From contig CP092781.1 of NCBI GenBank assembly GCA_022493055.1, positions 434,001-498,000 of the forward strand: a stretch of 64,000 bases of DNA, given 5' to 3'. The stretch's first letter is position 1. Each line of letters begins with the position of its first letter. Shown here piece after piece: positions 8,356-17,378 of the stretch. The translations under genes were made by a program, and so were the position numbers. The DNA comes from Staphylococcus roterodami (lineage in GTDB: Bacteria; Bacillota; Bacilli; Staphylococcales; Staphylococcaceae). The notes under the pieces are model-generated. The model saw only the letters and a list, made by a program, of their open reading frames with translations. It was not told the origin of the DNA and searched no databases.

Positions 8356-8384
8356 TTGACATGAAGAAGAAATTTAATTATATT
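8356..8384 (+). promoter_or_regulatory. Promoter of the structured RNA
   Basis: TTGACA (8356-8361) and TATATT (8379-8384) are spaced by 17 bases. The promoter is divergent from psm-alpha and aimed at the structured transcript downstream. Confidence 0.75.
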
Positions 8385-8390
8385 TTAAGT

Positions 8391-8630
8391 TATAAGTTTA
8401 AAAATGAATAACACGTTAGGTCTCGTCTAGGCAATGCATTTTATAAAAGTGAATTGAACAGACAGAAGTAACATGACATATACATATGTGCAAGGAAGCA
8501 CGCTTAAAGAGAACAATGTAACAAGGTATATCAACATACCATGCTGCATTGCCTAGTTAAACTGAAACCTGCAATAGTAAATTTTCTGCAATTATGTACA
8601 GAATCTACTATTGTAGGTTTTTATTTTTAT
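8391..8630 (+). ncRNA. Structured small RNA divergent from psm-alpha, probably Teg41
   Basis: A transcript of about 240 bases is predicted from a good promoter and a strong terminator (8566-8630). No credible ORF lies between. A perfect 12-base inverted repeat (CTAGGCAATGCA at 8427-8438, its complement at 8545-8556) would close a domain of about 130 bases. Inside it are smaller hairpins, GTGC-AAGGAA-GCAC and GGTAT-ATCAAC-ATACC. S. aureus encodes the sRNA Teg41 beside and divergent from psm-alpha, where it raises PSM production. Position and orientation match, so the identity is likely but rests on synteny. The exact 5' end is inferred from the promoter. Confidence 0.72.
8566..8630 (+). terminator. 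Strong intrinsic terminator of the structured RNA
   Basis: AACCTGCAATAGTA and TACTATTGTAGGTT form a 14-base stem that runs directly into a T-rich tail. It separates the RNA from the mpsA gene that follows. Confidence 0.9.
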
Positions 8631-8674
8631 AAATTAGCGATTTTGCAAGAAATTGGAAATGAGGAGGTTATGCA

Positions 8675-10159
8675 GTGTTAAGTTTACAACTGCTATTTTC
8701 ACTATTTATTATTACGCTTATCATTGCATTGATAAGTGGTTTGTTGCTTTTAGTACCAGCCATGCCAATTAAATATATTAAATTACATTTATACATATTA
8801 GTAATGCCAGTATTATTTGCGATTATTGGTTTTTTCGGTATTCATGGTCAACATATCTTAGGACCTTTTAAAATTGATCGATTATCTTGGCTTTTAGCTG
8901 GATTTGTAATGGCGCTAGGATTTATTATTCAAAAATTTTCAATGCGATATTTATTAGGTGATCATCATCATAGACATTACTTTCCATTGTTTACGGCAAT
9001 TACTTCTTTTGCATCTTTAGCATGGATGTCAGCAGATTTAAGACTGATGGCACTCTGCTGGGGAATGACATTATTATGTTTAACCTTGCTGATGAACGTG
9101 AATCGTTTTTGGAAAGTGCCACGTGAGTCTGCGAAATTATCTAGTATGACATTTTTATGTGGTTGGCTTGCATTTGTTGGTGCCATCGTTTCTATATATA
9201 TTGCGACTGGAGAATGGCGCGTGCCTCAACATATGTCTAATTCGACATGGTCATTGATTACTGATGTACTGCTTGTATTAGCTGTCATGATACCAGCAGC
9301 ACAATTTCCATTTCATCGATGGCTAATCGAATCTGTAACGGCACCAACACCTGTATCAGCAATTATGCATGCAGGTATTGTGAACGCAGGTGGGGTTATT
9401 CTAACTCGATTTGCACCGATATTTGATAATGGTTTTGCTTTATCATTATTACTGATTCTTTCAAGCATTTCTGTATTATTAGGATCGGGTATTAGCCTGG
9501 TTCAAGTGGACTACAAAAGACAGTTAGTCGGCTCTACGATGAGTCAAATGGGCTTTATGTTAGTTCAGTGTGCACTAGGTGTCTATTCAGCAGCGATTAT
9601 TCATTTGTTACTACACGGCATCTTTAAAGCAACGTTATTTTTACAGTCGGGTTCTATCGTGAAACGATTCAATATTCCAAAACAAGCTTCGGCTAAAGAT
9701 GCATATGGCTGGATTGTCATGGGGCGTATATTAGCTATTATTGTGGCATTTTTATTTTGGGTAAGCAGTGATAGAAGTGCGTATGAAGTGTTAAGTGCGC
9801 TAATTCTTGCTTGGTCATTACTTGTGTCTTGGAATCAAATGGTAGCCTTTAGTAAAGGACGCATGGCACGTCTTGTTGGTATGATTTTGATTGTAATCGT
9901 GACATTCATCTATATCATTACACATAATTATTTTTACGATGTATTACAAAATATAACTACACATGCGACAACACCGCCTACAATTAGTGTCATCATTAGT
10001 GTTATCATATTAATTTTTGGAAGTTTATTAAGTATCTGGGTTGCACGTCGTCGATATTCTACAGCTTTTGCGGTGTTATACGTGTGGCTAGTAAATTTAG
10101 GTGAAGCACGTTCGAAAGCGATAGAAAGTCATCCAAGTTATTTGAAGAAGTATTTATAG
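8675..10159 (+). CDS. mpsA: MpsA/DabB: NuoL-like proton channel subunit of the bicarbonate/membrane potential system
   Basis: A 494-residue polytopic membrane protein of the NADH-quinone oxidoreductase subunit 5 (NuoL/MrpA) fold, with about 13-14 hydrophobic segments. The conserved central segment has PFHRWL and APTPVSAIMHAGIVNAGG, plus HLLLHGIFKATLF. It starts with GTG placed 7 bases after GAGGAGG; the nearby ATG is out of frame. MpsA pairs with the large soluble MpsB encoded 12 bases downstream. In S. aureus MpsAB generates membrane potential and concentrates bicarbonate, and is needed for growth in ambient air. It lacks the rest of Complex I, as expected for the stand-alone system. Database names such as 'NADH dehydrogenase subunit 5' are misleading. 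Confidence 0.93.
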   Translation: MLSLQLLFSLFIITLIIALISGLLLLVPAMPIKYIKLHLYILVMPVLFAIIGFFGIHGQHILGPFKIDRLSWLLAGFVMALGFIIQKFSMRYLLGDHHHRHYFPLFTAITSFASLAWMSADLRLMALCWGMTLLCLTLLMNVNRFWKVPRESAKLSSMTFLCGWLAFVGAIVSIYIATGEWRVPQHMSNSTWSLITDVLLVLAVMIPAAQFPFHRWLIESVTAPTPVSAIMHAGIVNAGGVILTRFAPIFDNGFALSLLLILSSISVLLGSGISLVQVDYKRQLVGSTMSQMGFMLVQCALGVYSAAIIHLLLHGIFKATLFLQSGSIVKRFNIPKQASAKDAYGWIVMGRILAIIVAFLFWVSSDRSAYEVLSALILAWSLLVSWNQMVAFSKGRMARLVGMILIVIVTFIYIITHNYFYDVLQNITTHATTPPTISVIISVIILIFGSLLSIWVARRRYSTAFAVLYVWLVNLGEARSKAIESHPSYLKKYL

Positions 10160-10171
10160 GAGGTAAAGGGT

Positions 10172-12874
10172 ATGACAACACAGTTAAATATAAATGAAGT
10201 TATTGAAAATGCTAAACGTGTTATTACGCCGTTATCACCGATTTCAATTTTTGCTGCACGTAATCCCTGGGAAGGATTAGAAACAGATACATTTGAAGAT
10301 GTTGCCGAATGGTTACATGACCTTAAAGATGTGGATATTTTTCCCGATAAAGCGTTAATTGAAAGTGCTGTAAAACGTGGTGAACTAGACGAAAGTATCT
10401 TTAATCAACTAGTAACTGATATGTTGCTTGAACATCATTACAATATTCCTCAACATTACATTAAGCGTTATATTGATAACATTAAAACGTTAGAAGACGT
10501 TCCAGTATCATATATTAATCAATCAAATGCTGGTGTTGTCGATTTGTTGTTGGAAAAGTCATTACAGGATAAGTCTGAATCTTATCATCAATATAATATC
10601 CGCCCTGTTAGCGATGCAGTAAAAGATGAACAAGGTGAACCACTTAGCGAACAAGTTAATCGTCAAATGATTAAATGGACGAAGTTATATATTGATCGAT
10701 TTTTATCAAGTTGGACAATGCCAAAGCGTGAGCAAAGCTTTTATCATGCATGGTTACATTTAGCACAACACGATCGAACTTTTACTAAAGAACAACGTCA
10801 AATGATTAAACATTTGCCGAGAAATCCTGAAGTGGTTATAGAATCAGTGTTAAATCATTTTTCAATAATGCAGGAAGACTACCAAGTATATTTCGAGGGG
10901 CATCTATTGGCGTTGCCGGGATGGGCAGGTATGTTATATTACCGTTCACAACAGCATCACTTTGAACAACAATTATTGACAGAGTATTTAGCGATTCGAT
11001 TAGTAGTTGAACAATTGATAGTAGGAGATAAAGTTAAGTCAGCCACTGAAGATTGTGAGAGTAGATCGGAAAATTGGTTTAAACAAACTATTGCATCTTG
11101 GTGTTATTACAGTGATATGCCTATTGACGTATTATTACAACATGAGATCAATGAAATTCAAAAATTCATTCAATTTGCAGCAACTATGAATAAAAATGTA
11201 TTTAAAAATTTATGGTTGATTGCCTGGGAAATGACTTATGAAGCACAGTTAAAACAAAAAATTAAAGCAAGTAGCGAAAATGTGGCGGGCGCACTAGACG
11301 CTAATCAAGGAAATGTTTCGGAAAATGACTGCGCAAATCAGTCGCATTCAGTATCGTTAAATGCTACACAAGTAGCTACAGCAAATGTAGGGCATACTAA
11401 TCAGGTGCAAACATCAACGAAAGCGCAAATTGCATTTTGTATAGATGTTCGTTCAGAACCGTTTCGTAGACACATTGAAGCGGCAGGGCCATTTGAAACG
11501 ATTGGTATTGCAGGTTTCTTTGGGTTGCCTATTCAAAAAGAAGCCGTCGATGAACAATTTAAACATGATTCATTACCTGTAATGGTACCGCCAGCATACC
11601 GCATTAAAGAATTTGCGGATCGTTATGATATGAATGTTTATCGCCAGCAACAACAGACGATGTCTTCCATGTTTTACACATTTAAATTGATGAAAAATAA
11701 TGTTATGCCTAGTCTGTTATTGCCTGAATTAAGTGGACCATTTTTAAGCTTGAGTACAATTGTCAATACGATTATGCCTAGTAAAAGTCGCGCGACTCTG
11801 CAAAAAATTAAACAAAAATGGTTAAAGAAACCTGAAACCAAGTTAACGATTGATCGAGAGTTTGATCGTACATCAGATTTACCGATTGGTTTTACAGAAC
11901 AAGAACAAATTGATTTCGCTTTGCAAGCGTTAAAATTGATGGATTTAACTGAAGCATTTGCACCATTAGTTGTGTTAGCTGGACACGCTAGTCATTCTCA
12001 TAATAATCCACATCATGCTTCACTTGAATGTGGTGCTTGTGGTGGGGCATCAAGCGGTTTTAATGCTAAATTATTAGCGATGATATGTAACCGTCCTAAA
12101 GTCAGACGAGGATTAGGGCAATTAGGCGTGCTTATTCCAGAGACAACTATTTTTGCGGCGGCAGAACATCATACATCTACAGATACATTGGCATGGGTAT
12201 ACATACCAGATACATTGTCGCCTGAAGCGTTAAATGCGTATGAAGCTTTGAATGATGCAATGCCATTAATCTCTGAACATGCTAATCGTGAACGTTTAGC
12301 TAAATTGCCAACGATTGGTAATGTCGCGCATCCAGTAGAAGAAGCAGAACGATTTGCAAGTGATTGGAGTGAAGTACGTCCAGAATGGGGTCTAGCTAAA
12401 AATGCATCATTCATTATAGGAAGACGCCAATTGACAAAAGGCATTGATTTAGAAGGTCGAACATTTTTACACAATTACGATTGGCGTAAAGATGAAGACG
12501 GAACATTGTTGAATACTATTATTTCTGGTCCAGCACTTGTAGCACAATGGATTAATCTGCAATATTACGCGTCGACGGTAGCTCCGCATTTTTACGGAAG
12601 TGGCAATAAAGCGACACAAACGGTTACGTCTGGTGTTGGTGTAATGCAAGGTAATGCAAGTGATTTAATGTATGGGTTATCATGGCAATCTGTTATGGCT
12701 GCTGACAAATCGATGTATCATTCACCTATTCGATTACTTATCGTCATTCAAGCACCTGATTATGTAGTAGCTAGACTGCTTGAAAGTAATAATCATTTTG
12801 CGAGAAAAATGTCTAATCACTGGTTACGTTTAATGAGTGTCGATGAGGAAGGTCATTTTAAAAATTGGATTTGA
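10172..12874 (+). CDS. mpsB: MpsB/DabA: DUF2309 zinc protein of the bicarbonate system
   Basis: A 900-residue soluble protein of the DUF2309/DabA family. The beta-carbonic-anhydrase-like zinc site is visible: Cys423 and Asp425 in FCIDVRSEP, then His605 in AGHASHSH and Cys620 in ECGACGG. The last pair is 15 residues apart, as in characterised DabA. Residues about 370-415 form a low-complexity Asn/Gln/Ser/Thr insert just before the metal site. An AGGAGGT site precedes the ATG, 12 bases after mpsA, so the two are co-expressed. With MpsA it forms the inner-face part of an energy-coupled bicarbonate accumulator. The full site argues for a working protein. Confidence 0.94.
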   Translation: MTTQLNINEVIENAKRVITPLSPISIFAARNPWEGLETDTFEDVAEWLHDLKDVDIFPDKALIESAVKRGELDESIFNQLVTDMLLEHHYNIPQHYIKRYIDNIKTLEDVPVSYINQSNAGVVDLLLEKSLQDKSESYHQYNIRPVSDAVKDEQGEPLSEQVNRQMIKWTKLYIDRFLSSWTMPKREQSFYHAWLHLAQHDRTFTKEQRQMIKHLPRNPEVVIESVLNHFSIMQEDYQVYFEGHLLALPGWAGMLYYRSQQHHFEQQLLTEYLAIRLVVEQLIVGDKVKSATEDCESRSENWFKQTIASWCYYSDMPIDVLLQHEINEIQKFIQFAATMNKNVFKNLWLIAWEMTYEAQLKQKIKASSENVAGALDANQGNVSENDCANQSHSVSLNATQVATANVGHTNQVQTSTKAQIAFCIDVRSEPFRRHIEAAGPFETIGIAGFFGLPIQKEAVDEQFKHDSLPVMVPPAYRIKEFADRYDMNVYRQQQQTMSSMFYTFKLMKNNVMPSLLLPELSGPFLSLSTIVNTIMPSKSRATLQKIKQKWLKKPETKLTIDREFDRTSDLPIGFTEQEQIDFALQALKLMDLTEAFAPLVVLAGHASHSHNNPHHASLECGACGGASSGFNAKLLAMICNRPKVRRGLGQLGVLIPETTIFAAAEHHTSTDTLAWVYIPDTLSPEALNAYEALNDAMPLISEHANRERLAKLPTIGNVAHPVEEAERFASDWSEVRPEWGLAKNASFIIGRRQLTKGIDLEGRTFLHNYDWRKDEDGTLLNTIISGPALVAQWINLQYYASTVAPHFYGSGNKATQTVTSGVGVMQGNASDLMYGLSWQSVMAADKSMYHSPIRLLIVIQAPDYVVARLLESNNHFARKMSNHWLRLMSVDEEGHFKNWI

Positions 12875-13035
12875 CGATAAAATGTTATGGTGTGAAATGC
12901 CTGAAATTTCATTACGGTTGTAACGTTCTAACTTCTTTAAAATAACTAAAAATGATAAACTTAATGTGTTAGACGTCATCGTGACGACGTTGCAAAAATT
13001 AAGTAATCAATCATAATATTATTGGAGTTAGTGAT

Positions 13036-13398
13036 ATGAAAAGAACGAAAGGTGAAATAGAAGCAGAAATTAGTAAAGCCATAACACAATGGGAAAAAGA
13101 TTTCCTTGGTAGAGGCTCCTTGTCCGTAAAGTCAGATATTTTAAGAGACATGGTAATAATTAGTTTGCAAGGTATTTTGACGCCTGCAGAATATCGTGTG
13201 TGCAGCACGAATGAGGGATTATTAAATATTAAACGAACACGTTCTGAATTAGTTGAATCAGGTGAGCAAGATTTAAATGAAATCATCTTTAACATTACAG
13301 GTATCAAAGTGATGAGCTTTCATAGTGATTTAAGTACAATTACAGGTGAACGTATTATTGTATTCAAACTTGAAGATAATTTGGAAAAGCATATTTAA
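13036..13398 (+). CDS. mpsC: MpsC-like DUF2294 protein
   Basis: A 120-residue soluble protein of the DUF2294 (MpsC-like) family. An N-terminal helix (KGEIEAEISKAITQWEKDFLGRG) is followed by the conserved VKSDILRDMVIISLQGILTPAE core. It is the third gene of the mpsABC cluster described in S. aureus, but lies 160 bases after mpsB, a gap that holds a small palindrome, so it may be expressed at a different level. Reported work finds mpsA and mpsB essential for the CO2/membrane-potential phenotype and mpsC less so. Its biochemical role is not known to me. Confidence 0.82.
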   Translation: MKRTKGEIEAEISKAITQWEKDFLGRGSLSVKSDILRDMVIISLQGILTPAEYRVCSTNEGLLNIKRTRSELVESGEQDLNEIIFNITGIKVMSFHSDLSTITGERIIVFKLEDNLEKHI

Positions 13399-13582
13399 TG
13401 ATGTCGTCATTGTCCATTGAGAAAGTGTAAAATATTGTCTAAGTCTTAAGAATACGAGGATGATGCTATATCGATGTTGTACGGTAATGTCATTTAGGGT
13501 TCATCTTTATAAGTATATCGTTGTATGACATTTATATGTGTAAAAAGTGTAGACGACTATATTAAATAATTGAATATAAACG

Positions 13583-13636
13583 CAAAAGTTTCACTACCAT
13601 ATGTGCCTTAGTATGGAGCAGTGGAACTTTTGTTTT
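13583..13636. terminator. Bidirectional terminator
   Basis: AAAAGTT(T)CACT pairs with AGTGGAACTTTT around a smaller CCATA/TATGG stem, with T or A runs on both flanks. It would serve mpsC on the plus strand and the minus-strand membrane ORF. Confidence 0.75.
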
Positions 13637-13904
13637 ATATACTGTATGCTTTATCCATGTATCGCATGACAATAATGTGAACGATATAAGCGTAAAGTCG
13701 ATATAAGATACCTAAAAAGTTAGGTATAATCACCATTATCGCAATGAGCTTTTCAGCTTTAAAACCGATAACGCATAAGATGATGGGGATTAAATATAAG
13801 ATTAAAATCCAATAAATTAAATTGGAGAATGATGGATGAATAGGGGTAAAGAATCGAACTAATGTAATAATTAACGCTATATAGACAAATATTACTCTAT
13901 TGAT
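13635..13904 (-). CDS. Unlisted small membrane protein ORF with no ATG/GTG/TTG start near its ribosome site
   Basis: On the minus strand the frame is open from 13974 down to TAA at 13635 and reads as a very hydrophobic protein with three or four membrane segments (FVYIALIITLV, LIYWILILYLIPIIL, EKLIAIMVIIPNFLGILY). AGGGGGG stands 8 bases before an in-frame ATC (13902-13904) followed by NRVIF. No ATG, GTG or TTG occurs at a sensible distance, so it starts at ATC or is an ancestral ATG gene whose start mutated. It would be 89 residues from ATC. A terminator follows the stop. Hydrophobic pattern, ribosome site and terminator argue for a real or recently lost gene; the family is not recognised. 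Confidence 0.5.
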   Translation of the reverse strand: MNRVIFVYIALIITLVRFFTPIHPSFSNLIYWILILYLIPIILCVIGFKAEKLIAIMVIIPNFLGILYRLYAYIVHIIVMRYMDKAYSI

Positions 13905-14118
13905 ACGCCTTACCCCCCTCTGTATATTAAATATAAATTGTACAATATTAGAAATAGCAAAATGTTGTTAGTTCTAATTATACAATGTTTTATTTGCAAT
14001 ATACATAACAATATCAAGTTTATAATTTTGATATTGTCGATAAAGTGAAAACTAGGGTAAATCGTTATGAAGCAATACATTTATAAAATAAAAATTGATG
14101 ATATGAGGAGATTGTAAG

Positions 14119-14793
14119 ATGATAGATAAAAAGTTAACATCACCTAAAATGACAGTGCCATTATTTTTAGTTGCGCTGATTGTATTTATAGGTGTGTTTT
14201 ACGGTGTTGTGACTAATCAAGAATGGCTTAAAAATATAGATATGGGATCATTAACATGGTTTACAGATTATTTCGGTGAGCCACAACGACAATATGTAAA
14301 TGGCTTGTTTAATTATTATATGACGTTTAGCGCGGAAATAGGTGACGTCAAAGGTGTTGTATTGATTTCGCTAATTGTAACAATTATATTATTTATCAAA
14401 CAGAGGCATTTAGCTATCTGGTTTGTGACGTATTTGGTTTCAGGTGTCATCATGAACAAATTAATTAAAGATACTGTTTTACGTCCAAGACCATATAATC
14501 ATTTAGCGGTTGATACAGGGTTTTCTTTCCCAAGTGGACATTCAAATGCAAGTACCTTGTTGTATTTCGCTTTAATGGTTATCATTATTTCGTTAGCAGC
14601 GAAAACTGTAACGAAAGTTTTAAGTGCAATTGTTATGGGGATATTGTGGCTCAGCATACTATTTTGTCGACTTTATTTTCACGCACATTATTTTTCAGAT
14701 GTCATTGGAGGCACGTCACTAGCAATCATTTGGGTAGCGTTATTCTTAATGGTATATCCATACTTTATTAATCATCGACGACAACGCGTTTAG
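14119..14793 (+). CDS. PAP2-family membrane phosphatase
   Basis: A 224-residue membrane protein with five or six helices carrying the three PAP2 motifs: KDTVLRPRP near residue 116, the central PSGHSNAS near residue 137, and SILFCRLYFHAHYFSDVIGG near residue 180-200, which supplies the catalytic His and Asp. Such proteins dephosphorylate undecaprenyl pyrophosphate, phosphatidylglycerol phosphate or phosphatidate at the outer face of the membrane. I cannot tell which from sequence alone. A GAGGAG site precedes the ATG. The esterase gene follows after 35 bases on the same strand, so the two may form an operon. Confidence 0.88.
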   Translation: MIDKKLTSPKMTVPLFLVALIVFIGVFYGVVTNQEWLKNIDMGSLTWFTDYFGEPQRQYVNGLFNYYMTFSAEIGDVKGVVLISLIVTIILFIKQRHLAIWFVTYLVSGVIMNKLIKDTVLRPRPYNHLAVDTGFSFPSGHSNASTLLYFALMVIIISLAAKTVTKVLSAIVMGILWLSILFCRLYFHAHYFSDVIGGTSLAIIWVALFLMVYPYFINHRRQRV

Positions 14794-14828
14794 CTAACAT
14801 CTTTAGACATAGTGGAGGTATATAGAAA

Positions 14829-15563
14829 ATGAGAATTAAAACACCGAGTCCATCTTATTTAAAAGGTACAAATGGACACGCAATATTATTATTGCATTCA
14901 TTTACAGGTACAAATCGAGATGTGAAGCATCTTGCAGCAGAATTAAATGAACAAGGATTTAGTTGTTATGCTCCCAATTATCCTGGACATGGTTTATTGT
15001 TAAAAGATTTTATGACATATAATGTTGACGATTGGTGGAAAGAAGTTGAGCAAGCTTACCAATTTTTAGTCAATGAAGGTTATCAATCTATTAGTGCGAC
15101 AGGCGTCTCTTTAGGTGGATTAATGACGTTGAAATTAGCGCAACATTATCCATTGGCTCGTATAGCTGTGATGTCAGCGCCGAAAGAAAAGAGTGACGAT
15201 GGTTTAATTGAACATTTAGTTTATTATAGTCAACGCATGGCTAATATTTTAAATTTGGATCAGCAAGCAGCAGATGCACAATTAGCGGCAATCGAAGATT
15301 ATGATGCTGAGATTACGAAGTTCCAAAACTTTATTGATGATATTATGATGCATTTAGATACGATTAAAATGCCGGCCAATATATTATTCGGTGGTAAAGA
15401 TGAGCCGTCTTATGAAACAAGTGCACATTTTATATATGAACATTTAGGCTCAGAAGAGAAAGAATTAAATGGTCTTGAAGATTCACACCATTTGATGACA
15501 CATGGAGAAGGCAGAGATTTATTAGAGGCCAATATCATTCACTTCTTTAATAAATTAAAATAA
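14829..15563 (+). CDS. Carboxylesterase/monoacylglycerol lipase-type alpha/beta hydrolase
   Basis: A 244-residue alpha/beta hydrolase of the Est30-like carboxylesterase family. The oxyanion-side strand LLLHSFTGTNRD is at residues 20-30. The nucleophile elbow GVSLGG is near residue 97, the Asp is in GGKDEPSYE near residue 197, and the His is in EDSHHLMTH near residue 220. No signal peptide is present, so it is cytoplasmic. Members hydrolyse short acyl esters or monoacylglycerols; the natural substrate is unknown. It follows the PAP2 phosphatase closely and ends in a strong terminator, which suggests a two-gene lipid-related unit (an inference). Confidence 0.88.
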   Translation: MRIKTPSPSYLKGTNGHAILLLHSFTGTNRDVKHLAAELNEQGFSCYAPNYPGHGLLLKDFMTYNVDDWWKEVEQAYQFLVNEGYQSISATGVSLGGLMTLKLAQHYPLARIAVMSAPKEKSDDGLIEHLVYYSQRMANILNLDQQAADAQLAAIEDYDAEITKFQNFIDDIMMHLDTIKMPANILFGGKDEPSYETSAHFIYEHLGSEEKELNGLEDSHHLMTHGEGRDLLEANIIHFFNKLK

Positions 15564-15582
15564 TTGAAGATTTTAAAATTAG

Positions 15583-15629
15583 ACACTTGAGTGACGATGT
15601 ACTTACATCTGTCATTCAAGTGTTTTTTT
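15583..15629 (+). terminator. Terminator of the esterase gene
   Basis: ACACTTGAGTGAC pairs with GTCATTCAAGTGT, followed by a run of T. Confidence 0.9.
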
Positions 15630-15821
15630 AGTGGTGGTGATATATGTGTGCCAAGTATTATGTATTTACATGATTCATGTCAGCATGGCAGTTTGAGTAT
15701 GAAGGGGCGTCTCTTTAATAATATGTATTTTTGAAACAGGTGTATTGCATGTTAATTACATACATGTTAGAGTGATACTTAAACACGTAGACGCTTTAAC
15801 GCTTTAAAGGAGATATGAACA

Positions 15822-17159
15822 ATGAAGAAACAACAATCACAATGGAAAACTTCAACGGGATTTATTTTAGCGAGTGCCGGATCAGCAATTGGACTAGGTG
15901 CCATGTGGAAATTTCCATATATGGCAGGTATATATGGTGGTGGCGCATTTTTAGCTATGTTCTTAATTTTTACCATATTTGTAGGTTTACCTCTGCTTGT
16001 TATGGAATTTATAGTTGGAAAAATGGGACGAACATATACAACGCAAATTTACAGCAAACTGACAGGTAAGAAATGGCTGAATGTCATTGGCTGGAATGGT
16101 AACTTAGCTGTATTTGTCTTGTTTGGTTTCTATAGTGTTATTGGTGGTTGGATTGTAATTTATATCGGTCAGGTGTTGTGGCAATTGATTGCATTTCAAC
16201 GAATCAATCATCTCCAAGAAATAAATTTTGAAGCGATAATAACAAATCCATGGTTAACTGTTTTTGGACAAGGATTATTTATTATAGTTACGATGATCAT
16301 TGTGATGTTAGGTGTCGAAAAAGGGTTAGAAAAAGCCTCTAAAGTGATGATGCCATTGTTATTTATCTTTTTAATCGTTATCACAATTAAATCGTTAACA
16401 TTAGATGGTGCGTTAGACGGTGTGAAATTTATTTTACAGCCAAGAATATCAGAAATTACAGGTCAGGGTATCTTATTTGCGTTAGGACAATCATTTTTTA
16501 CCTTGTCATTAGGAACAACAGGTATGATTACATATGCAAGTTATGCCTCTAAAGAAATGACGATTAAGTCATCAGCTATTTCGATTGTTGTCATGAACAT
16601 TTTTGTATCTCTTTTAGCCGGCTTAGCGATATTTCCGGCATTGCATAGTTTTGGTTATGAACCGCAAGAGGGACCAGGGCTATTATTCAAAGTATTGCCT
16701 ATGGTATTCAGCCAAATGCATTTAGGTACATTATTCTACTTAGGATTCTTAATACTATTCTTATTTGCAGCTTTGACATCATCAATTTCATTATTAGAAT
16801 TGAATGTTTCTAACTTTACGAAGAATGACAATTCGAAACGTAAAAAGGTAGCAGTTATTGGCAGTATTTTAGTATTTATTATTAGTATTCCAGCAACTTT
16901 ATCATTTGGTATTTTAAAGGACGTAAGATTTGGAGCGGGAACAATTTTTGATAATATGGACTTCATCGTTTCGAATGTATTAATGCCATTAGGTGCATTA
17001 GGTACTACACTGGTCGTAGGACAATTATTAGATAAAAAATTATTGCAGCAACACTTTGGTAAAAATCGGTTTAGATTATTCAGTGGCTGGTATTACTTAA
17101 TTAAGTATGCGATGCCAGTTGTTATTATTTTAGTCTTTATCGTACAGCTATTTAGTTAA
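15822..17159 (+). CDS. Sodium-dependent neurotransmitter:sodium symporter family transporter
   Basis: A 445-residue NSS (LeuT-fold) transporter. The signature first helix WKTSTGFILASAGSAIGLGAMW, with the unwound GSAIGLG sodium and substrate site, is at residues 9-30, followed by KFPYMAG. About 11 membrane segments are visible, matching the 11-helix bacterial branch (MhsT-like). These proteins import amino acids or related amines with sodium. Substrate cannot be assigned. AAGGAG lies about 10 bases before the ATG. The gene stands alone between terminators and is intact. It neighbours sulfur amino acid genes, but has its own terminator, so a link to methionine is not supported. Confidence 0.92.
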   Translation: MKKQQSQWKTSTGFILASAGSAIGLGAMWKFPYMAGIYGGGAFLAMFLIFTIFVGLPLLVMEFIVGKMGRTYTTQIYSKLTGKKWLNVIGWNGNLAVFVLFGFYSVIGGWIVIYIGQVLWQLIAFQRINHLQEINFEAIITNPWLTVFGQGLFIIVTMIIVMLGVEKGLEKASKVMMPLLFIFLIVITIKSLTLDGALDGVKFILQPRISEITGQGILFALGQSFFTLSLGTTGMITYASYASKEMTIKSSAISIVVMNIFVSLLAGLAIFPALHSFGYEPQEGPGLLFKVLPMVFSQMHLGTLFYLGFLILFLFAALTSSISLLELNVSNFTKNDNSKRKKVAVIGSILVFIISIPATLSFGILKDVRFGAGTIFDNMDFIVSNVLMPLGALGTTLVVGQLLDKKLLQQHFGKNRFRLFSGWYYLIKYAMPVVIILVFIVQLFS

Positions 17160-17166
17160 TATATGG

Positions 17167-17213
17167 AAGCATCTGGCGCACAAGTATTTGTGTTGTTCAG
17201 GTGCTTTTTTATT
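17167..17213 (+). terminator. Terminator of the symporter gene
   Basis: AAGCATCTG pairs with CAGGTGCTT, followed by TTTTTATTT. Confidence 0.85.
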
Positions 17214-17263
17214 TGAGGTCGAAAATGATTGTGTCTGTTTTGAATTAAAAGAATCTTAGATAA

Positions 17264-17292
17264 TTGCAAAATAGCAAAATGTCGTTTATAAT
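17264..17292 (+). promoter_or_regulatory. Promoter of the mccAB genes
   Basis: TTGCAA (17264-17269) and TATAAT (17287-17292) are spaced by 17 bases. Confidence 0.75.
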
Positions 17293-17316
17293 TCTTATCT
17301 GAAAAGTAAGGATTAA
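17291..17316 (+). promoter_or_regulatory. CymR-like operator candidate at mccA
   Basis: Just after the -10 box, CTTATC-N7-TAAGGA forms an imperfect inverted repeat. The same arrangement, CTTATC-N7-TAGGAAT, occurs on the opposite strand after the metN promoter. CymR represses both mccAB and metNPQ in S. aureus, so a shared operator is expected. The match to CymR is inferred. Confidence 0.5.
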
Positions 17317-17324
17317 AATTCGAT

Positions 17325-17378
17325 ATGAAAGAAGGTTTCATTCATTTGGTAGAAGACGGTCAGATGAAGATACATTAA
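17325..17378 (+). CDS. Possible 17-codon leader ORF coupled to mccA
   Basis: A small frame, MKEGFIHLVEDGQMKIH, ends in TAATG, so its stop codon overlaps the mccA start by one base. mccA has no good ribosome site of its own, which suggests reinitiation after this leader. No run of Met or Cys codons is present, so it does not look like an attenuator peptide. It could also be an accident of the leader sequence. Confidence 0.4.
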   Translation: MKEGFIHLVEDGQMKIH

